Source: Streptomyces alboflavus (GTDB lineage Bacteria; Actinomycetota; Actinomycetes; Streptomycetales; Streptomycetaceae). From it: DNA of 64,000 nt. Position 1 is the first letter of the stretch. Every line of letters starts with the position of its first letter. The notes under the pieces are model-generated. The model did no database searches, was not told the origin of the DNA, and was given only the letters and a program-made list of their open reading frames with translations. This document shows positions 25,230-34,403 of the stretch, piece after piece. A program made the translations under genes and the position numbers. Location of the stretch: contig NZ_JNXT01000028.1 of assembly GCF_000716675.1 (NCBI RefSeq), positions 1 through 64,000 of the forward strand. Reading direction: 5' to 3'.

Positions 25230-26672
25230 GTGGAGTGGTTCACGGCGGACTCCTACTGGCTGGGCCGTCTGGTGTTCCAGCGGGTCCTTGCCGCGGTCTA
25301 TCTCGTCGCTTTCCTGGGCGCCGCGCTGCAGTTCCGCGCGCTCATCGGCGAGCGCGGGATGCTGCCCGTGCCCCGGTTCGTCGCGAGGGTGCCGTTCCGT
25401 CGGGCCCCGAGCGTCTTCCACTTCCACTACTCGGACCGGTTCTTCACGCTGTGGGCGTGGGCGGGCTGCGCGGTGGCGGTGGCGCTGCTCGCGGGGGTCG
25501 ACGGGTTGCTTCCGCTGTGGGGCGCGATGCTGCTGTGGCTGGTGCCGTGGGCGCTGTATCTGTCCATCGTGAACGTGGGGCAGACCTGGTACGGCTTCGG
25601 CTGGGAGTCGATGCTCCTGGAGGTGGGCTTCCTCGCCGTGTTCCTCGCGGGGGACGACGTGGGGCCGCCGGTGCTCGTGCTGTTCCTGCTGCGCTGGGTG
25701 CTGTTCCGGGTCGAGTTCGGCGCGGGCCTGATCAAGATGCGCGGCGACCCGTGCTGGCGGAAGCTGACCTGTCTGTACTTCCACCATGAGACGCAGCCGA
25801 TGCCGGGCCCGCTGAGCTGGTTCTTCCACCGGCTGCCCCGGCCGCTGCACCGCGTGGAGGCGGCCGCCAACCACGTCACCCAACTCGCGGTGCCCTTCCT
25901 GCTGTTCACCCCGCAGCCGATCGCGACGGGCGCCGCCCTCCTGATGGCGGCCACCCAGCTGTGGCTGGTCCTGTCCGGCAACTTCTCCTGGCTGAACTGG
26001 CTGACGATCGCGCTCGCCCTCAGCGCCGTCGACTTCCGGCGCCTGTTCGGCGACGCGGCGGCCCCGCCCGCCGACCTCGGCCCGGCCCCGCTCTGGTACG
26101 AGGTCCTGGTCATCGCCGTGACGGCGGGGCTCCTCGCCCTGAGCTACCGCCCGGCCCGCAATCTCCTGTCCCGGCGGCAGATCATGAACTGCTCCTTCGA
26201 CCCGCTGCATCTGGTCAACGCCTACGGCGCGTTCGGCAGCGTCAGCCGGGTGCGGCACGAAGTCGTGATCGAGGGGACGTCGGACCCGGTGCCCCGGCTG
26301 GATTCGGCGTGGCGGGAGTACGCGTTCAAGGGCAAGCCCGGCGACGTACGGCGGTGGCCGCGCCCGTTCGCCCCGTACCATCTGCGGCTCGACTGGATGA
26401 TGTGGTTCGCGGCGCTCTCGCCCGGCTACGCGCAGCCGTGGTTCGGGCCGCTGGTGGAGCGGCTGCTCGCCGGGGACCGGGACACGCTGCGGCTGCTCGG
26501 CCGCTGCCCCTTCCCCGACCGGCCGCCGCTCCATGTGCGGGCCCGGCTGTACCGCTACCGCTTCACGACGTGGCGTGAGCTGCGCGCGACGGGCGCGTGC
26601 TGGGAGCGGCGTTACGTACGGGAGTTCCTGCCGCCGACGCGGCTCGACCCGGCCGCGTCGGCGGATCCGTGA
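25230..26672 (+). CDS. Lipase maturation factor family membrane protein
   Basis: A 480-residue protein with about 9-11 membrane helices in residues 10-300 and a soluble C-terminal domain. Family marks are FHFHYSDRFF near residue 65, the conserved VNVGQTWYGFGWESMLLEVGF, RVEFGAGLIKMRGDPCWRKLTCLYFHHETQPMP, and later YAFKGKPGDVRRWPRPFAPYHLRLDWMMWF. These match the LMF family (PF06762), whose vertebrate members help lipases fold in the endoplasmic reticulum; the bacterial role is not established. No lipase gene is adjacent. GTG 25230 abuts the GGAGGGG run, so a leaderless start is likely. Confidence 0.85.
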   Translation: MEWFTADSYWLGRLVFQRVLAAVYLVAFLGAALQFRALIGERGMLPVPRFVARVPFRRAPSVFHFHYSDRFFTLWAWAGCAVAVALLAGVDGLLPLWGAMLLWLVPWALYLSIVNVGQTWYGFGWESMLLEVGFLAVFLAGDDVGPPVLVLFLLRWVLFRVEFGAGLIKMRGDPCWRKLTCLYFHHETQPMPGPLSWFFHRLPRPLHRVEAAANHVTQLAVPFLLFTPQPIATGAALLMAATQLWLVLSGNFSWLNWLTIALALSAVDFRRLFGDAAAPPADLGPAPLWYEVLVIAVTAGLLALSYRPARNLLSRRQIMNCSFDPLHLVNAYGAFGSVSRVRHEVVIEGTSDPVPRLDSAWREYAFKGKPGDVRRWPRPFAPYHLRLDWMMWFAALSPGYAQPWFGPLVERLLAGDRDTLRLLGRCPFPDRPPLHVRARLYRYRFTTWRELRATGACWERRYVREFLPPTRLDPAASADP

Positions 26673-26673
26673 T

Positions 26674-27033
26674 TCACCAGGCCGGAGCCGCCGTGGCCGC
26701 CTTGGGGCTCGGCCCGTACCGGTTGGCCGGCTTGCTGTCCTGGGCCAGCCAGACGATCAGGATGATCATGCCGATCAGCGGGATCAGGAACAGCAGCAGC
26801 CACCAGCCGGAACGGTCCGTGTCGTGCAGACGGCGGACGCTGACGGCGATGCCGGGAATCAGCACCGCCAGGCTGTAGACGGCTTCGAGCACCCAGATGC
26901 CCAGCGCCATGTCGATGCCGAAGATCACCAGGCTGACGATCAGGCTGATGAGCGTGAACATCCAGTACTCGGCGCGGCGTGCGCGCCCGTTGAAGACGGC
27001 GTACTTCTTGAGTACGTCCACGTACCAGTGCAT
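26674..27033 (-). CDS. DUF805 family small membrane protein
   Basis: A 119-residue protein. MHWYVDVLKKYAVFNGRARRAEYWMF is the typical DUF805 entry, followed by three or four hydrophobic segments between residues 25 and 100 and the conserved RRLHDTDRSGWWLLL. A short Ala/Pro tail ends the chain. The function of DUF805 is unknown. It ends one base after the convergent lipase maturation factor gene, so neither has room for its own terminator. Confidence 0.9.
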   Translation of the reverse strand: MHWYVDVLKKYAVFNGRARRAEYWMFTLISLIVSLVIFGIDMALGIWVLEAVYSLAVLIPGIAVSVRRLHDTDRSGWWLLLFLIPLIGMIILIVWLAQDSKPANRYGPSPKAATAAPAW

Positions 27034-27187
27034 CGCGTCCCCCTGTGTACCCGCGATGGGGCGCGTCCCCCGTGGACCGCGCCAAGGACGCGAACGTACG
27101 GCTGGGGACGGGGGCGGTCAACGGGTCCGGTCGTGCCCTGTGCGCACTGCTCCGGATGACAGGAGTAAACCGTTCTTCGCCTACGCC

Positions 27188-27218
27188 CGCATCAGGTCAG
27201 GCCGCACCTGCCGATGCG
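27188..27218 (-). terminator. Possible terminator of the sugar-acid operon
   Basis: Interrupted stem: CGCATC/GATGCG (27188-27193 with 27213-27218) plus AGGT/ACCT inside. It lies 45 bases beyond the last gene of the leftward operon, in a 229-base interval with no other gene. It is an imperfect stem, so the call is tentative. Confidence 0.35.
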
Positions 27219-27262
27219 GAGCGCACTCGCGGGCGAACGCACCACCCCCTACGTCAGTTCCC

Positions 27263-28129
27263 TTAGTCCAGTCCCTGCCCCCGCAGCCCGTACACCCGCC
27301 GCGCCGTCCCCGCGAACACCTCCGCCCGCTCGGCGGCGCTCAGCTCGGCCGTCAACTCCCGAGCCGCGTCGATGACTTCACTGTACGAGGCCGCGAGGCC
27401 CGACACCGGCCAGTCCGAGCCGAACATCAGCCGTCCGGGGCCGAACGCCGCCAGGGCGGTGTCCGTGTAGGGCCGCAGCCCGGCCACGGTCCAGGACGCC
27501 CAGTCCGCCTCGGTCACCAGACCGGACAGCTTGGCCACGATGTTCGGCAGGGACGCGAGGGTGCGCAGGGACGACGCCCAGGGTTCGAGGCCGCCGGAGG
27601 CCACGGGCGGCTTGCCCAGGTGGTCGAGCACGAACGTGACGTGCGGCAGGCGCGCGGCCGCCTCGGCGCACATCGGGAGCTGCTCGGGGCGCACCACGAG
27701 GTCGTACACGAGTCCCGCGTCCGCGACGGCAGCGAGGCCGCGCCGCACGTCCGCGCGCAGCAGCCACTGGGGGTCGGGGTCGGACTGCACCTGGTGACGG
27801 ATGCCCACCAGGTGTGCCCCGCCGGGCAGTTCGGCGAGGGCGGCCAGGGTGTCGGCGACGTCGGGGCGGGTCAGGTCGGTCCAGCCGACGACCCCGGCGA
27901 TCAGGTCGCTGTCCGCCGCGAGGGCCAGGAACTCCGGGGTCTCCTCGGCCACGGTGACGGTCTGCACGAGGACGGTGGCGACAACTCCGGCGGCGCGCGC
28001 GTGCGGCGCGAGGTCGTCGACGGTGAAGGTCCGCCGGATCGGGGCGAGGGCGGGCCCGGTGATCCAGTCCTGGTCGCGCACGGCGAGGTCCCACACGTGG
28101 TGGTGGGCGTCGACGACCGGCTGCGTCAC
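27263..28129 (-). CDS. Amidohydrolase-type sugar lactonase (L-fuconolactonase-like)
   Basis: A 288-residue TIM-barrel hydrolase of the COG3618 group. GTG 28129 overlaps the stop of the mutarotase gene (GTGA), so this start is preferred over ATG 28141. VDAHHHVWDL gives the HxH metal motif, FVLDHLGKPP the strand-6 His region, and FGSDWPVSG the catalytic Asp near the end. COG3618 enzymes hydrolyse lactones such as L-fucono-1,5-lactone. In this operon it would convert the lactone made by the aldo/keto reductase into L-fuconate. It is the last gene of the operon. Substrate identity is inferred from neighbours. Confidence 0.82.
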   Translation of the reverse strand: MTQPVVDAHHHVWDLAVRDQDWITGPALAPIRRTFTVDDLAPHARAAGVVATVLVQTVTVAEETPEFLALAADSDLIAGVVGWTDLTRPDVADTLAALAELPGGAHLVGIRHQVQSDPDPQWLLRADVRRGLAAVADAGLVYDLVVRPEQLPMCAEAAARLPHVTFVLDHLGKPPVASGGLEPWASSLRTLASLPNIVAKLSGLVTEADWASWTVAGLRPYTDTALAAFGPGRLMFGSDWPVSGLAASYSEVIDAARELTAELSAAERAEVFAGTARRVYGLRGQGLD

Positions 28130-28440
28130 GGCAGTTCCCATACGGCGGGCAGGCCCGCGTCCGCACCGTCGCCCGAGTAGTCGTGGACCACGTCGAGCAG
28201 CTCCGCCATGCGCGCCTGCCAGGCCACGTTCACGGGCAGTCGCTCCAGCTCGGCGAGGAGGCGGGCGTAGTCGTCGCACTCCAGGACGTGGAAGAGGTCG
28301 GTGCCGCTGCGCCAGATCGTCCAGGACGTGGCGCCCGCGGCGCGGATGGCGGCGGTCAGCTCGGCGGGGACCTCGCGGTGCGCGGCTTCGTAGGCCTCGA
28401 TCCGGTCGGCGCGGACCTTGGTGTGCAGGGCGACTCTCAT
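28126..28440 (-). CDS. L-rhamnose/L-fucose mutarotase (RhaM, DUF718 family)
   Basis: A 104-residue single-domain protein. MRVALHTKVRADRIEAYEAAHREVPAEL has the conserved early His and Tyr; TSWTIWRSGTDLFHVLECDDY the central strands; WQARMAELLDV the end. The family interconverts alpha and beta anomers of 6-deoxy-hexoses, which supplies the anomer needed by the dehydrogenase. The start overlaps the preceding gene's stop (ATGA) and its stop overlaps the next start (GTGA), so it sits tightly inside the operon. Confidence 0.87.
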   Translation of the reverse strand: MRVALHTKVRADRIEAYEAAHREVPAELTAAIRAAGATSWTIWRSGTDLFHVLECDDYARLLAELERLPVNVAWQARMAELLDVVHDYSGDGADAGLPAVWELP

Positions 28441-29501
28441 GGGGCGGGGACCTCTCCGGGAAGGCCCTCTCCGGGCACGGGCACCTCGGGCGGGAGGAGG
28501 CCCTTCGCGCGGGCCTCCTTCCAGAAGTCCGCGGGCACGGCGGCCGCGAACTGCTCGGCGGCGTCGGCCACTTGGCCCGGCGCGTGGATGCCGACGAGGA
28601 CGCTCGCCACCGCCGGGTGACCGAAGGGGAAGGCGAGCGCGGCGGCCCGCAGGGTGGTGCCGTGCCGGGCGGCGAGCGACTGCAACGAGCGGGCGCGGTC
28701 GAGGAGTTCACCGGGCGCCTCGGTGTAGTTGAAGCGTGCCCCCTCCTTCGGGTCGGCGAGGAGCCCGGAGTTGAAGACGCCGCCGATGACGACCGACGCG
28801 CCGCGCGCGCTCGCGGCGGGCAGCAGCTCGGCGAGTGCCTGGTGGTCGAGGAGGGTGTAGCGGCCCGCGCACAGGACGGCGTCGACGTCGGTGTCGCGGA
28901 CGAAGCGGGTCAGCATCTCGGCCTGGTTCATGCCCGCGCCGATGGCGCCCACGACACCGTCGGAGCGCAGCCGTTCCAGGGCCGGGTAGCCCTCGCGGAA
29001 GGCCTGCTCGCCGTGCTCGTCCGGGTCGTGCAGGAAGACGACGTCGACCCGGTCGAGGCCGAGCCGCTCCAGGCTGGACTCGATGGAGCGGCGCACGCCG
29101 TCCGCGCTGAAGTCCCACCGCCGCCGGTGCGCGGCGGGCACGGCGAAGCCGCCGTCGGCCAGGTCGTCGCCGGTCACCGCGCCGGTGACCGGCTCCAGGA
29201 TCCGCCCCACCTTCGTGGAGATCGTGTACGCGTCCCGGGGGCGCCCGCGCAGGGCCGCACCCAGCCTGCGTTCGGACAGGCCGAGGCCGTAGTGCGGGGC
29301 GGTGTCGAAGTAGCGCATGCCGGCGTCCCAGGCGGAGCCGATCGCGAAGGCGGCGTCGTCGTCGCTGACGGGCGAGTAGAGGTTGCCGATGCCGGCGCCG
29401 CCGAACGACAGCTCGCTGACCTCGACGTCACTGCGGCCGAGGCGCCGCTCCCGCAGTCCGCCGCTCCCCCGGGCCCCGCCGGTCGCGGGTATGCCGCTCA
29501 C
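28437..29501 (-). CDS. Aldo/keto reductase, probable L-fucose dehydrogenase
   Basis: A 354-residue cytoplasmic AKR barrel. GTG 29501 overlaps the SDR stop (GTGA). Catalytic tetrad candidates are Asp in RYFDTAPHYG, Tyr in the same motif, Lys in ISTKVGRIL and His in VFLHDPDEHG. The overall sequence fits the AKR subgroup that includes bacterial L-fucose and D-threo-aldose dehydrogenases. In this operon it would oxidise L-fucose to the lactone with NAD(P). The first 15 residues are a Gly/Ala-rich extension. Substrate assignment rests on context: mutarotase, lactonase and fuconate dehydratase are adjacent. Confidence 0.82.
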   Translation of the reverse strand: MSGIPATGGARGSGGLRERRLGRSDVEVSELSFGGAGIGNLYSPVSDDDAAFAIGSAWDAGMRYFDTAPHYGLGLSERRLGAALRGRPRDAYTISTKVGRILEPVTGAVTGDDLADGGFAVPAAHRRRWDFSADGVRRSIESSLERLGLDRVDVVFLHDPDEHGEQAFREGYPALERLRSDGVVGAIGAGMNQAEMLTRFVRDTDVDAVLCAGRYTLLDHQALAELLPAASARGASVVIGGVFNSGLLADPKEGARFNYTEAPGELLDRARSLQSLAARHGTTLRAAALAFPFGHPAVASVLVGIHAPGQVADAAEQFAAAVPADFWKEARAKGLLPPEVPVPGEGLPGEVPAP

Positions 29502-30253
29502 GGTGCCACCGGCCGCAGCCGCAGGCCCTGCATGCCGCCGTCGACGGCGAGCGCGGTGCCGGTGGTCGCGCCCGACAGCGGGCTCGCCAGGTAGGCGATG
29601 GCTCCGGCGACCTCGTCGGCGCCGACCAGGCGCCCGGTGGGCTGGCGGGCCGCGAGGGCGGCGCGCTCGGCCGCGGGGTCGGGGGCGGCGTCCAGGAGCC
29701 GGCCGACCCACGGGGTGTCCACGGTGCCGGGATTGACGCAGTTCACGCGCACTCCTTCGCGTACGTGGTCGGCGGCCATGGCGAGCGTGAGCGAGAGTAC
29801 GGCGCCCTTGGAGGCCGAGTACAGGGCGCGCTGCGGCAGGCCCGCGGTCGCGGCGATGGAGCAGGTGTTGACGATCGCGGCGTGCGCGGACGCCCTCAGG
29901 TGCGGCAGGGCGGCGCGGGTGGTGCGGACGATGCCGAGCACGTTGACGTCGAGGACGGTGTGCCACTGCGCGTCGTCGTTGTCCTCGACGGTGCCCTGGG
30001 CGCCGATGCCCGCGTTGTTGACCAGGACGTCCAGTCCCCCGAGGTCGGCCACGGCCGCCTCGACGGCGGCGCGCACCGCCGTGTCGTCGGTGACGTCGGC
30101 GGCGTATCCGGTGAGCGGTTTCGCCACGCCGCTCGGGTCGAGGTCGAGCACCGCCACCTGGGCGCCCCGGGCGGCCAGGAGTTCTGCCGTGGCCCGCCCG
30201 ATGCCGGACGCGCCGCCGGTGACCAGTGCCCTGAGGCCGGTGAAGTCCGTCAT
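29498..30253 (-). CDS. SDR oxidoreductase, probable 2-keto-3-deoxy-L-fuconate dehydrogenase
   Basis: A 251-residue classical short-chain dehydrogenase. It has the NAD-binding motif TGGASGIG, an Asp at the end of the second strand (VLDLD, NAD preference), NNAG, catalytic Ser in [10 protein letters not shown], and YSASKGA with Tyr and Lys. The C-terminal segment [12 protein letters not shown] is shared by the 2-keto-3-deoxy-L-fuconate dehydrogenases I know of. It would oxidise the dehydratase product to 2,4-diketo-3-deoxy-L-fuconate. Its start overlaps the dehydratase stop (ATGA). Confidence 0.87.
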   Translation of the reverse strand: MTDFTGLRALVTGGASGIGRATAELLAARGAQVAVLDLDPSGVAKPLTGYAADVTDDTAVRAAVEAAVADLGGLDVLVNNAGIGAQGTVEDNDDAQWHTVLDVNVLGIVRTTRAALPHLRASAHAAIVNTCSIAATAGLPQRALYSASKGAVLSLTLAMAADHVREGVRVNCVNPGTVDTPWVGRLLDAAPDPAAERAALAARQPTGRLVGADEVAGAIAYLASPLSGATTGTALAVDGGMQGLRLRPVAP

Positions 30254-31704
30254 GCCGCTGCCCCCTTCTGTGCCGCCTTCTTCTTCGCGGTCGTCGCGGT
30301 CGTCGCCGAATTCGTCGCCGGTGCCGTCGGCGCTGCCGGTGCTGTCGATGGCGCGCCTGCCGTCCTGTCCGCGCTCGCGGCCTCCTGTGCGAGGTCGGCG
30401 GCCCAGAACGCCCCGCCCGGATAGGTGAACTCCGCCAGGGACTCGGGGCGCATGGTCGCCGAGAAGCCGGGCGCGGTGGGCGCGGTGTAGTGGCCGTCGC
30501 GGATCACGACGGGGTCCACGAAGTGTTCGTGAAGGTGGTCGACGTACTCGATGACGCGGTTCTCCGTGGTGCCGGACAGGGCGACGAAGTCGAACATCGA
30601 CAGGTGCTGGACCAGCTCGCACAGGCCCACGCCGCCCGCGTGCGGGCACACCGGCACCCCGAAGCGGGCGGCGAGCAGCAGGATCGCGAGGTTCTCGTTG
30701 ACGCCGCCGACGCGGGCCGCGTCGAGCTGGAGGACGTCGATGGCGCCTGCCTGGAGGAGCTGTTTGAACACGATGCGGTTCTGCACGTGTTCGCCGGTGG
30801 CCACCTTCACCGGGGCGACGGCCTTGCGGATCGCGGCGTGCGCGAGGACGTCGTCGGGGCTGGTGGGCTCCTCCACCCAGTACGGGTCGAACTCGGCGAG
30901 GGCGCGGGTCCAGCGCACGGCCTCGTCGAGGTCCCAGCGCTGGTTGGCGTCGATGGCCATGCGGATGTCGGGGCCGATGGCGGCGCGGGCGGTGCGGCAG
31001 CGGCGGATGTCGTCGTCGAGGTCCGCGCCGACCTTCAGCTTGATCTGGGTGAAGCCGTCGGCGACGGCCTCGCGGGCGAGCCGGGTGAGCTTCTCGTCGC
31101 TGTAGCCGAGCCAGCCCGGCGAGGTGGTGTAGCCGGGGAAGCCGCGGACGCGCAGCGTGGCCTCGCGGGCGTCGGCGCCGGTGCGGCCCGCCCTGAGCAG
31201 CGCGAGGGCCTGCTCGGGGGTGAGCGCGTCGGCGATGTAGCGGAAGTCGACCTGGGAGACCAGCCACTCGGGGTCCGCGTGCGCGAGGAGCTTCCACAGC
31301 GGGGTGCGGGCGCGCTTGGCGGCCAGGTCCCAGACGGCGTTGACGACGGCGCCGACCGCCATGTGCATCACGCCCTTCTCGGGTCCGAGCCAGCGCAGTT
31401 GGCTGTCGCCGATCAGGTCGCGGTTGAGGGTGCCAGGGTCCCCGCAGAGCTCGTCGACGGACCGGCCCACGACGTGGTGGCGCAGGGCGTCGATCGCGGC
31501 GACCTGCACGTCGTTGCCGCGCCCGATGGTGAAGGTGAAGCCGTGTCCTTCGAGTCCGTCCTCGGCGTCGGTGCGCAGCACCACATAGGCGGCCGAGTAG
31601 TCCGGGTCCGGGTTCATCGCGTCGGACCCGTCCAGTTCCCGCGAGGTCGGGAAGCGGATGTCGTAGGTGTCGACCGCCGTTATGCGGCCGGGAGTTGGGG
31701 ACAC
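30250..31704 (-). CDS. L-fuconate dehydratase (enolase superfamily)
   Basis: A 484-residue enzyme. The N-terminal capping domain ([29 protein letters not shown]) is typical of FucD/ENOSF1. The barrel holds the acid/base Lys in IKLKVGAD, metal ligands in IDANQ, WVEEPT and ATGEHVQN, and the His region [21 protein letters not shown]. It dehydrates L-fuconate to 2-keto-3-deoxy-L-fuconate. Compared with the usual 440 residues, it has a C-terminal tail of about 50 residues rich in Ala, Thr and Lys (ending near [11 protein letters not shown]), probably disordered and not part of the active enzyme. The GTG start at 31704 has GGAAAGG upstream. It is the first enzyme gene after the transporter. Confidence 0.9.
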   Translation of the reverse strand: MSPTPGRITAVDTYDIRFPTSRELDGSDAMNPDPDYSAAYVVLRTDAEDGLEGHGFTFTIGRGNDVQVAAIDALRHHVVGRSVDELCGDPGTLNRDLIGDSQLRWLGPEKGVMHMAVGAVVNAVWDLAAKRARTPLWKLLAHADPEWLVSQVDFRYIADALTPEQALALLRAGRTGADAREATLRVRGFPGYTTSPGWLGYSDEKLTRLAREAVADGFTQIKLKVGADLDDDIRRCRTARAAIGPDIRMAIDANQRWDLDEAVRWTRALAEFDPYWVEEPTSPDDVLAHAAIRKAVAPVKVATGEHVQNRIVFKQLLQAGAIDVLQLDAARVGGVNENLAILLLAARFGVPVCPHAGGVGLCELVQHLSMFDFVALSGTTENRVIEYVDHLHEHFVDPVVIRDGHYTAPTAPGFSATMRPESLAEFTYPGGAFWAADLAQEAASADRTAGAPSTAPAAPTAPATNSATTATTAKKKAAQKGAAA

Positions 31705-31750
31705 AGGAGGCCTTTCCGGAAAGGAACGGGGAGCCAGGCGGGCGGGGACC

Positions 31751-32797
31751 TCAGTCCTGGGCGCGGCCCGTGGTGACGCGGGCGATCATGAGGGCGACCA
31801 GGATGATGCCGCCGTAGATGGCCTGGATCCAGAAGGACGGCACCTGGGCGAGCGTGAGCAGGTTCTGTACGACGCCGAGCAGCAGGACGCCGGTCAGCGC
31901 GCCGAACATGGTGCCCTTGCCGCCGTCGAGGCTGATGCCGCCGATGACCGCGGCCGCGAACACCGTGAAGATCATGTTCGTGCCCTGGTTGGCGTTGATC
32001 GCGCCGACGTAGCCGGTCTGCATCAGGCCGCCGACGGCGGCGAGGGCGCCCGCGACCACGAAAACGCCGAGCATCACGCGGTCGACCCGGATGCCCGCGG
32101 CCCGCGCGGCCTCCGGGTTGCCGCCGATGGCGTACAGGGCACGGCCCACCCGGTGGTACTTGAGCACGAGGCCCGCGATGCCGAAGGCGGCCGCCGCGAT
32201 CCACACCGAGAGCGGCACGGTCAGGAACGTGGAGGTGGCCAGCGTGAAGAACGGCTCCGGCATGCCGAACAGCGTCTTGCCCTCGGTGGCGCCGACGAGC
32301 ACGCCGCGCAGCACGATCAGCATGGCGAGCGTGACGATGAACGCGTTGAGCTTCAGCTTCACGACGAGCACGCCGTTGAAGGCGCCGATCACCGCGCCCA
32401 CCAGGACGATCGCGATCAGGCCCACGGCCGTGGGCAGGTCGGTGCCGAACCCGGCCTGGGCGGCGGGCAGGACGAGCAGCGCGCCGATGGCGGGCGCGAT
32501 GCCGACGACCGACTCCAGGGACAGGTCGAACTTGCCGGTGATCAGGACCAGGGACTCGGCGAGGACGACCATCGCGAGGGCCGCGGACGCGCCCAGGATG
32601 GAGATGAGGTTGCGCTCGGTGAGGAAGCTGTCGTTGACGAAGGCGCCGAACACCATGAGCAGCAGCAGCGCGGGGACGAGGGCGAGTTCCCTGGCCCGGT
32701 GGAGGACGATGCTCTTCGCTGAGCGGGATTCCCTGGGGCGGGCACGGGCTTCTGGCGTGGCTGTCCTCGCAGCCGAGGGGGCCTTGATGTCAGCCAT
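31751..32797 (-). CDS. Sugar ABC transporter permease (RbsC type)
   Basis: A 348-residue membrane subunit with about 9-10 helices. The N-terminus to residue 30 is a charged Ala/Arg-rich tail. Conserved features are [15 protein letters not shown] (where ribose permeases have GGIDLSVG), [39 protein letters not shown] (the EAA-like coupling loop) and [29 protein letters not shown]. It forms the pore of a CUT2-type importer with the ATPase and binding protein encoded upstream. Its start overlaps the ATPase stop by 8 bases. The substrate is most likely the sugar catabolised by the downstream enzymes. Confidence 0.92.
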   Translation of the reverse strand: MADIKAPSAARTATPEARARPRESRSAKSIVLHRARELALVPALLLLMVFGAFVNDSFLTERNLISILGASAALAMVVLAESLVLITGKFDLSLESVVGIAPAIGALLVLPAAQAGFGTDLPTAVGLIAIVLVGAVIGAFNGVLVVKLKLNAFIVTLAMLIVLRGVLVGATEGKTLFGMPEPFFTLATSTFLTVPLSVWIAAAAFGIAGLVLKYHRVGRALYAIGGNPEAARAAGIRVDRVMLGVFVVAGALAAVGGLMQTGYVGAINANQGTNMIFTVFAAAVIGGISLDGGKGTMFGALTGVLLLGVVQNLLTLAQVPSFWIQAIYGGIILVALMIARVTTGRAQD

Positions 32798-34403
32798 TGT
32801 TTTCTCCTTGTGGTTCTGCCGCGGGTCGGTGGGGGCTGGGCGCGCCGTTCCTCGCGCCCCTTACGGGGCTCCCCGTGTGGCCCACTCCCTCGACTGACGC
32901 GATGAGTTCGTGGTCGTGCCAGCCCGCCTGATGCTCCGCGACGACGCGGCCGTGGAAGAGGACAAGGACGCGGTCGCAGCGGCGCAGGTCGTCCAGTTCG
33001 TCGGAGACAACCAGGACGGCGGTGCCGTCGTCGCGGGCGTGGTCGACGCGGGCGAGCAGGGACTCCTTGGACTTCACGTCGACGCCCGCGGTGGGGTTGA
33101 TGAGGACGAGCAGCCGGGGGTCGGACGCCAGGGCCCGCGCCATCACGACCTTCTGCGCGTTGCCGCCGGACAGGTCGGACACGGGCTGGTCGGGGCCCTC
33201 GGCGTGGATGTCGAGCCGTGTGATGAGCCCGTCCGCGAAGGCGCGCTTGCGGTCGGGGCCGACGAAGCCGTACCGGCCGAGGCTGGAGAGGACGCTCATG
33301 GTGGCGTTGTCGCCGATGGACATGCCGTACACGAGGCCCTCGCCGTGCCGGTCGCGCGGTACGCAGCCGACTCCGGCCCGCAGCGCGGCGGGCACGTCGC
33401 CGAACGGCAGGGGCTCACCGTCGAGGAGGGCGGTGCCCGCGGTCGGAGTGTGCAGGCCGGCGAACGACTCGGCGAGGTTGATCTTGCCGCTGCCGCTGGA
33501 TCCGGCGAGGCCGACGACCTCGCCCCTGCGGACGGTGAGATCGACGTTCTCGTACGAGGTGCTGGTGAGCCCGCGCACGTCGAGCAGGACCGGCGCGTCG
33601 GCCGGGACGTCGGGCTTGGTGCGGGCCTTGCTCTCCGTGATGGCCTCGCCCGCCATGGCCTCCACGAGGGCGGCGCGCGGGAGTTCGGCGACGGGGGCGG
33701 TGGTGATCCAGCGGGCGTCGCGCAGGACGGTGACGGTCTGGCACACCTCGTACACCTCTTGCAGGTGGTGCGAGATGAACAGGAAGGTCACGCCGGAGTC
33801 CTGGAGCGCCCGCATGCGGGTGAACAGGCGCTCGATCTCGCGGTTGTCGAGCTGCGCGGTGGGCTCGTCGAGGACGATGAAGCGCGCGCCGAAGCTGAGC
33901 GCCCGGGCGATCTCCACCATCTGCCGGTCCTCGACCTTGAGGTCGGCGGTGCGGGCGTCGGGGTCGACGTGGACGTCCCAGGTGTCGAGGACCTGCGCCG
34001 CCTCGGCCTTGAGGCGGCGCCAGCTGATGAATCCGCCGCGGCCCTGCGGCTGGCGGTTGATGAACAGGTTCTCGGCGACCGAGAGTTCCGGGACGACGGT
34101 GGGCCGCTGGTACACGCAGGCGACCTTGCGGCGCCAGGCGTCGCGGTCGGCGAGCGGCGGCGCGGGCTCGCCGTCGAACAGGACGGTCCCTGCGTCCGGC
34201 GCCTGGAGGCCGGTGAGGATGGTGACGAGGGTGGACTTGCCCGCGCCGTTGCGGCCGACGAGGGCGTGGGACTCACCGGCCCGGACGGTCAGGCGGCCGT
34301 CCTGGAGGGCCACGGTGGGTCCGTACCGCTTGGCTATGCCGGTCGCCTCGACGAGGGGAACGCCCTCGTGCCCGGCGACCGGCCCGATCGCTGACGTCGT
34401 CAT
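32790..34403 (-). CDS. Sugar ABC transporter ATP-binding protein (two nucleotide-binding domains)
   Basis: A 537-residue CUT2-family ATPase. The first domain (about 15-250) has Walker A GRNGAGKST, a signature-like VEDRQMVEIARAL and Walker B FIVLDEPTAQLD. The second (about 265-500) has a degenerate Walker A, GSSGSGKIN, with Ile where Ser/Thr is expected, and DLSGGNAQKVVMARAL. Degeneracy in the second site is usual in this family. The last 30-odd residues (from about GHTGSPVRGARNGAPS) are encoded by a copy of the dispersed intergenic repeat at 32829-32869, so the reading frame has run into a repeat and ended beyond it. The start overlaps the binding-protein stop (ATGA); the stop overlaps the permease start. 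Confidence 0.9.
   Translation of the reverse strand: MTTSAIGPVAGHEGVPLVEATGIAKRYGPTVALQDGRLTVRAGESHALVGRNGAGKSTLVTILTGLQAPDAGTVLFDGEPAPPLADRDAWRRKVACVYQRPTVVPELSVAENLFINRQPQGRGGFISWRRLKAEAAQVLDTWDVHVDPDARTADLKVEDRQMVEIARALSFGARFIVLDEPTAQLDNREIERLFTRMRALQDSGVTFLFISHHLQEVYEVCQTVTVLRDARWITTAPVAELPRAALVEAMAGEAITESKARTKPDVPADAPVLLDVRGLTSTSYENVDLTVRRGEVVGLAGSSGSGKINLAESFAGLHTPTAGTALLDGEPLPFGDVPAALRAGVGCVPRDRHGEGLVYGMSIGDNATMSVLSSLGRYGFVGPDRKRAFADGLITRLDIHAEGPDQPVSDLSGGNAQKVVMARALASDPRLLVLINPTAGVDVKSKESLLARVDHARDDGTAVLVVSDELDDLRRCDRVLVLFHGRVVAEHQAGWHDHELIASVEGVGHTGSPVRGARNGAPSPHRPAAEPQGENNG
32829..32869. repeat. Copy of the dispersed intergenic repeat inside an ABC ATPase gene
   Basis: These 41 bases differ from 8212-8252 at three positions only (the core CGCGCCCCTTACGGGGC is identical). 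At 8212 the element is intergenic. Here it lies inside the 3' end of the ATPase gene and encodes most of its C-terminal extension. Only one arm is recognisable, so this is a partial element. Confidence 0.85.
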
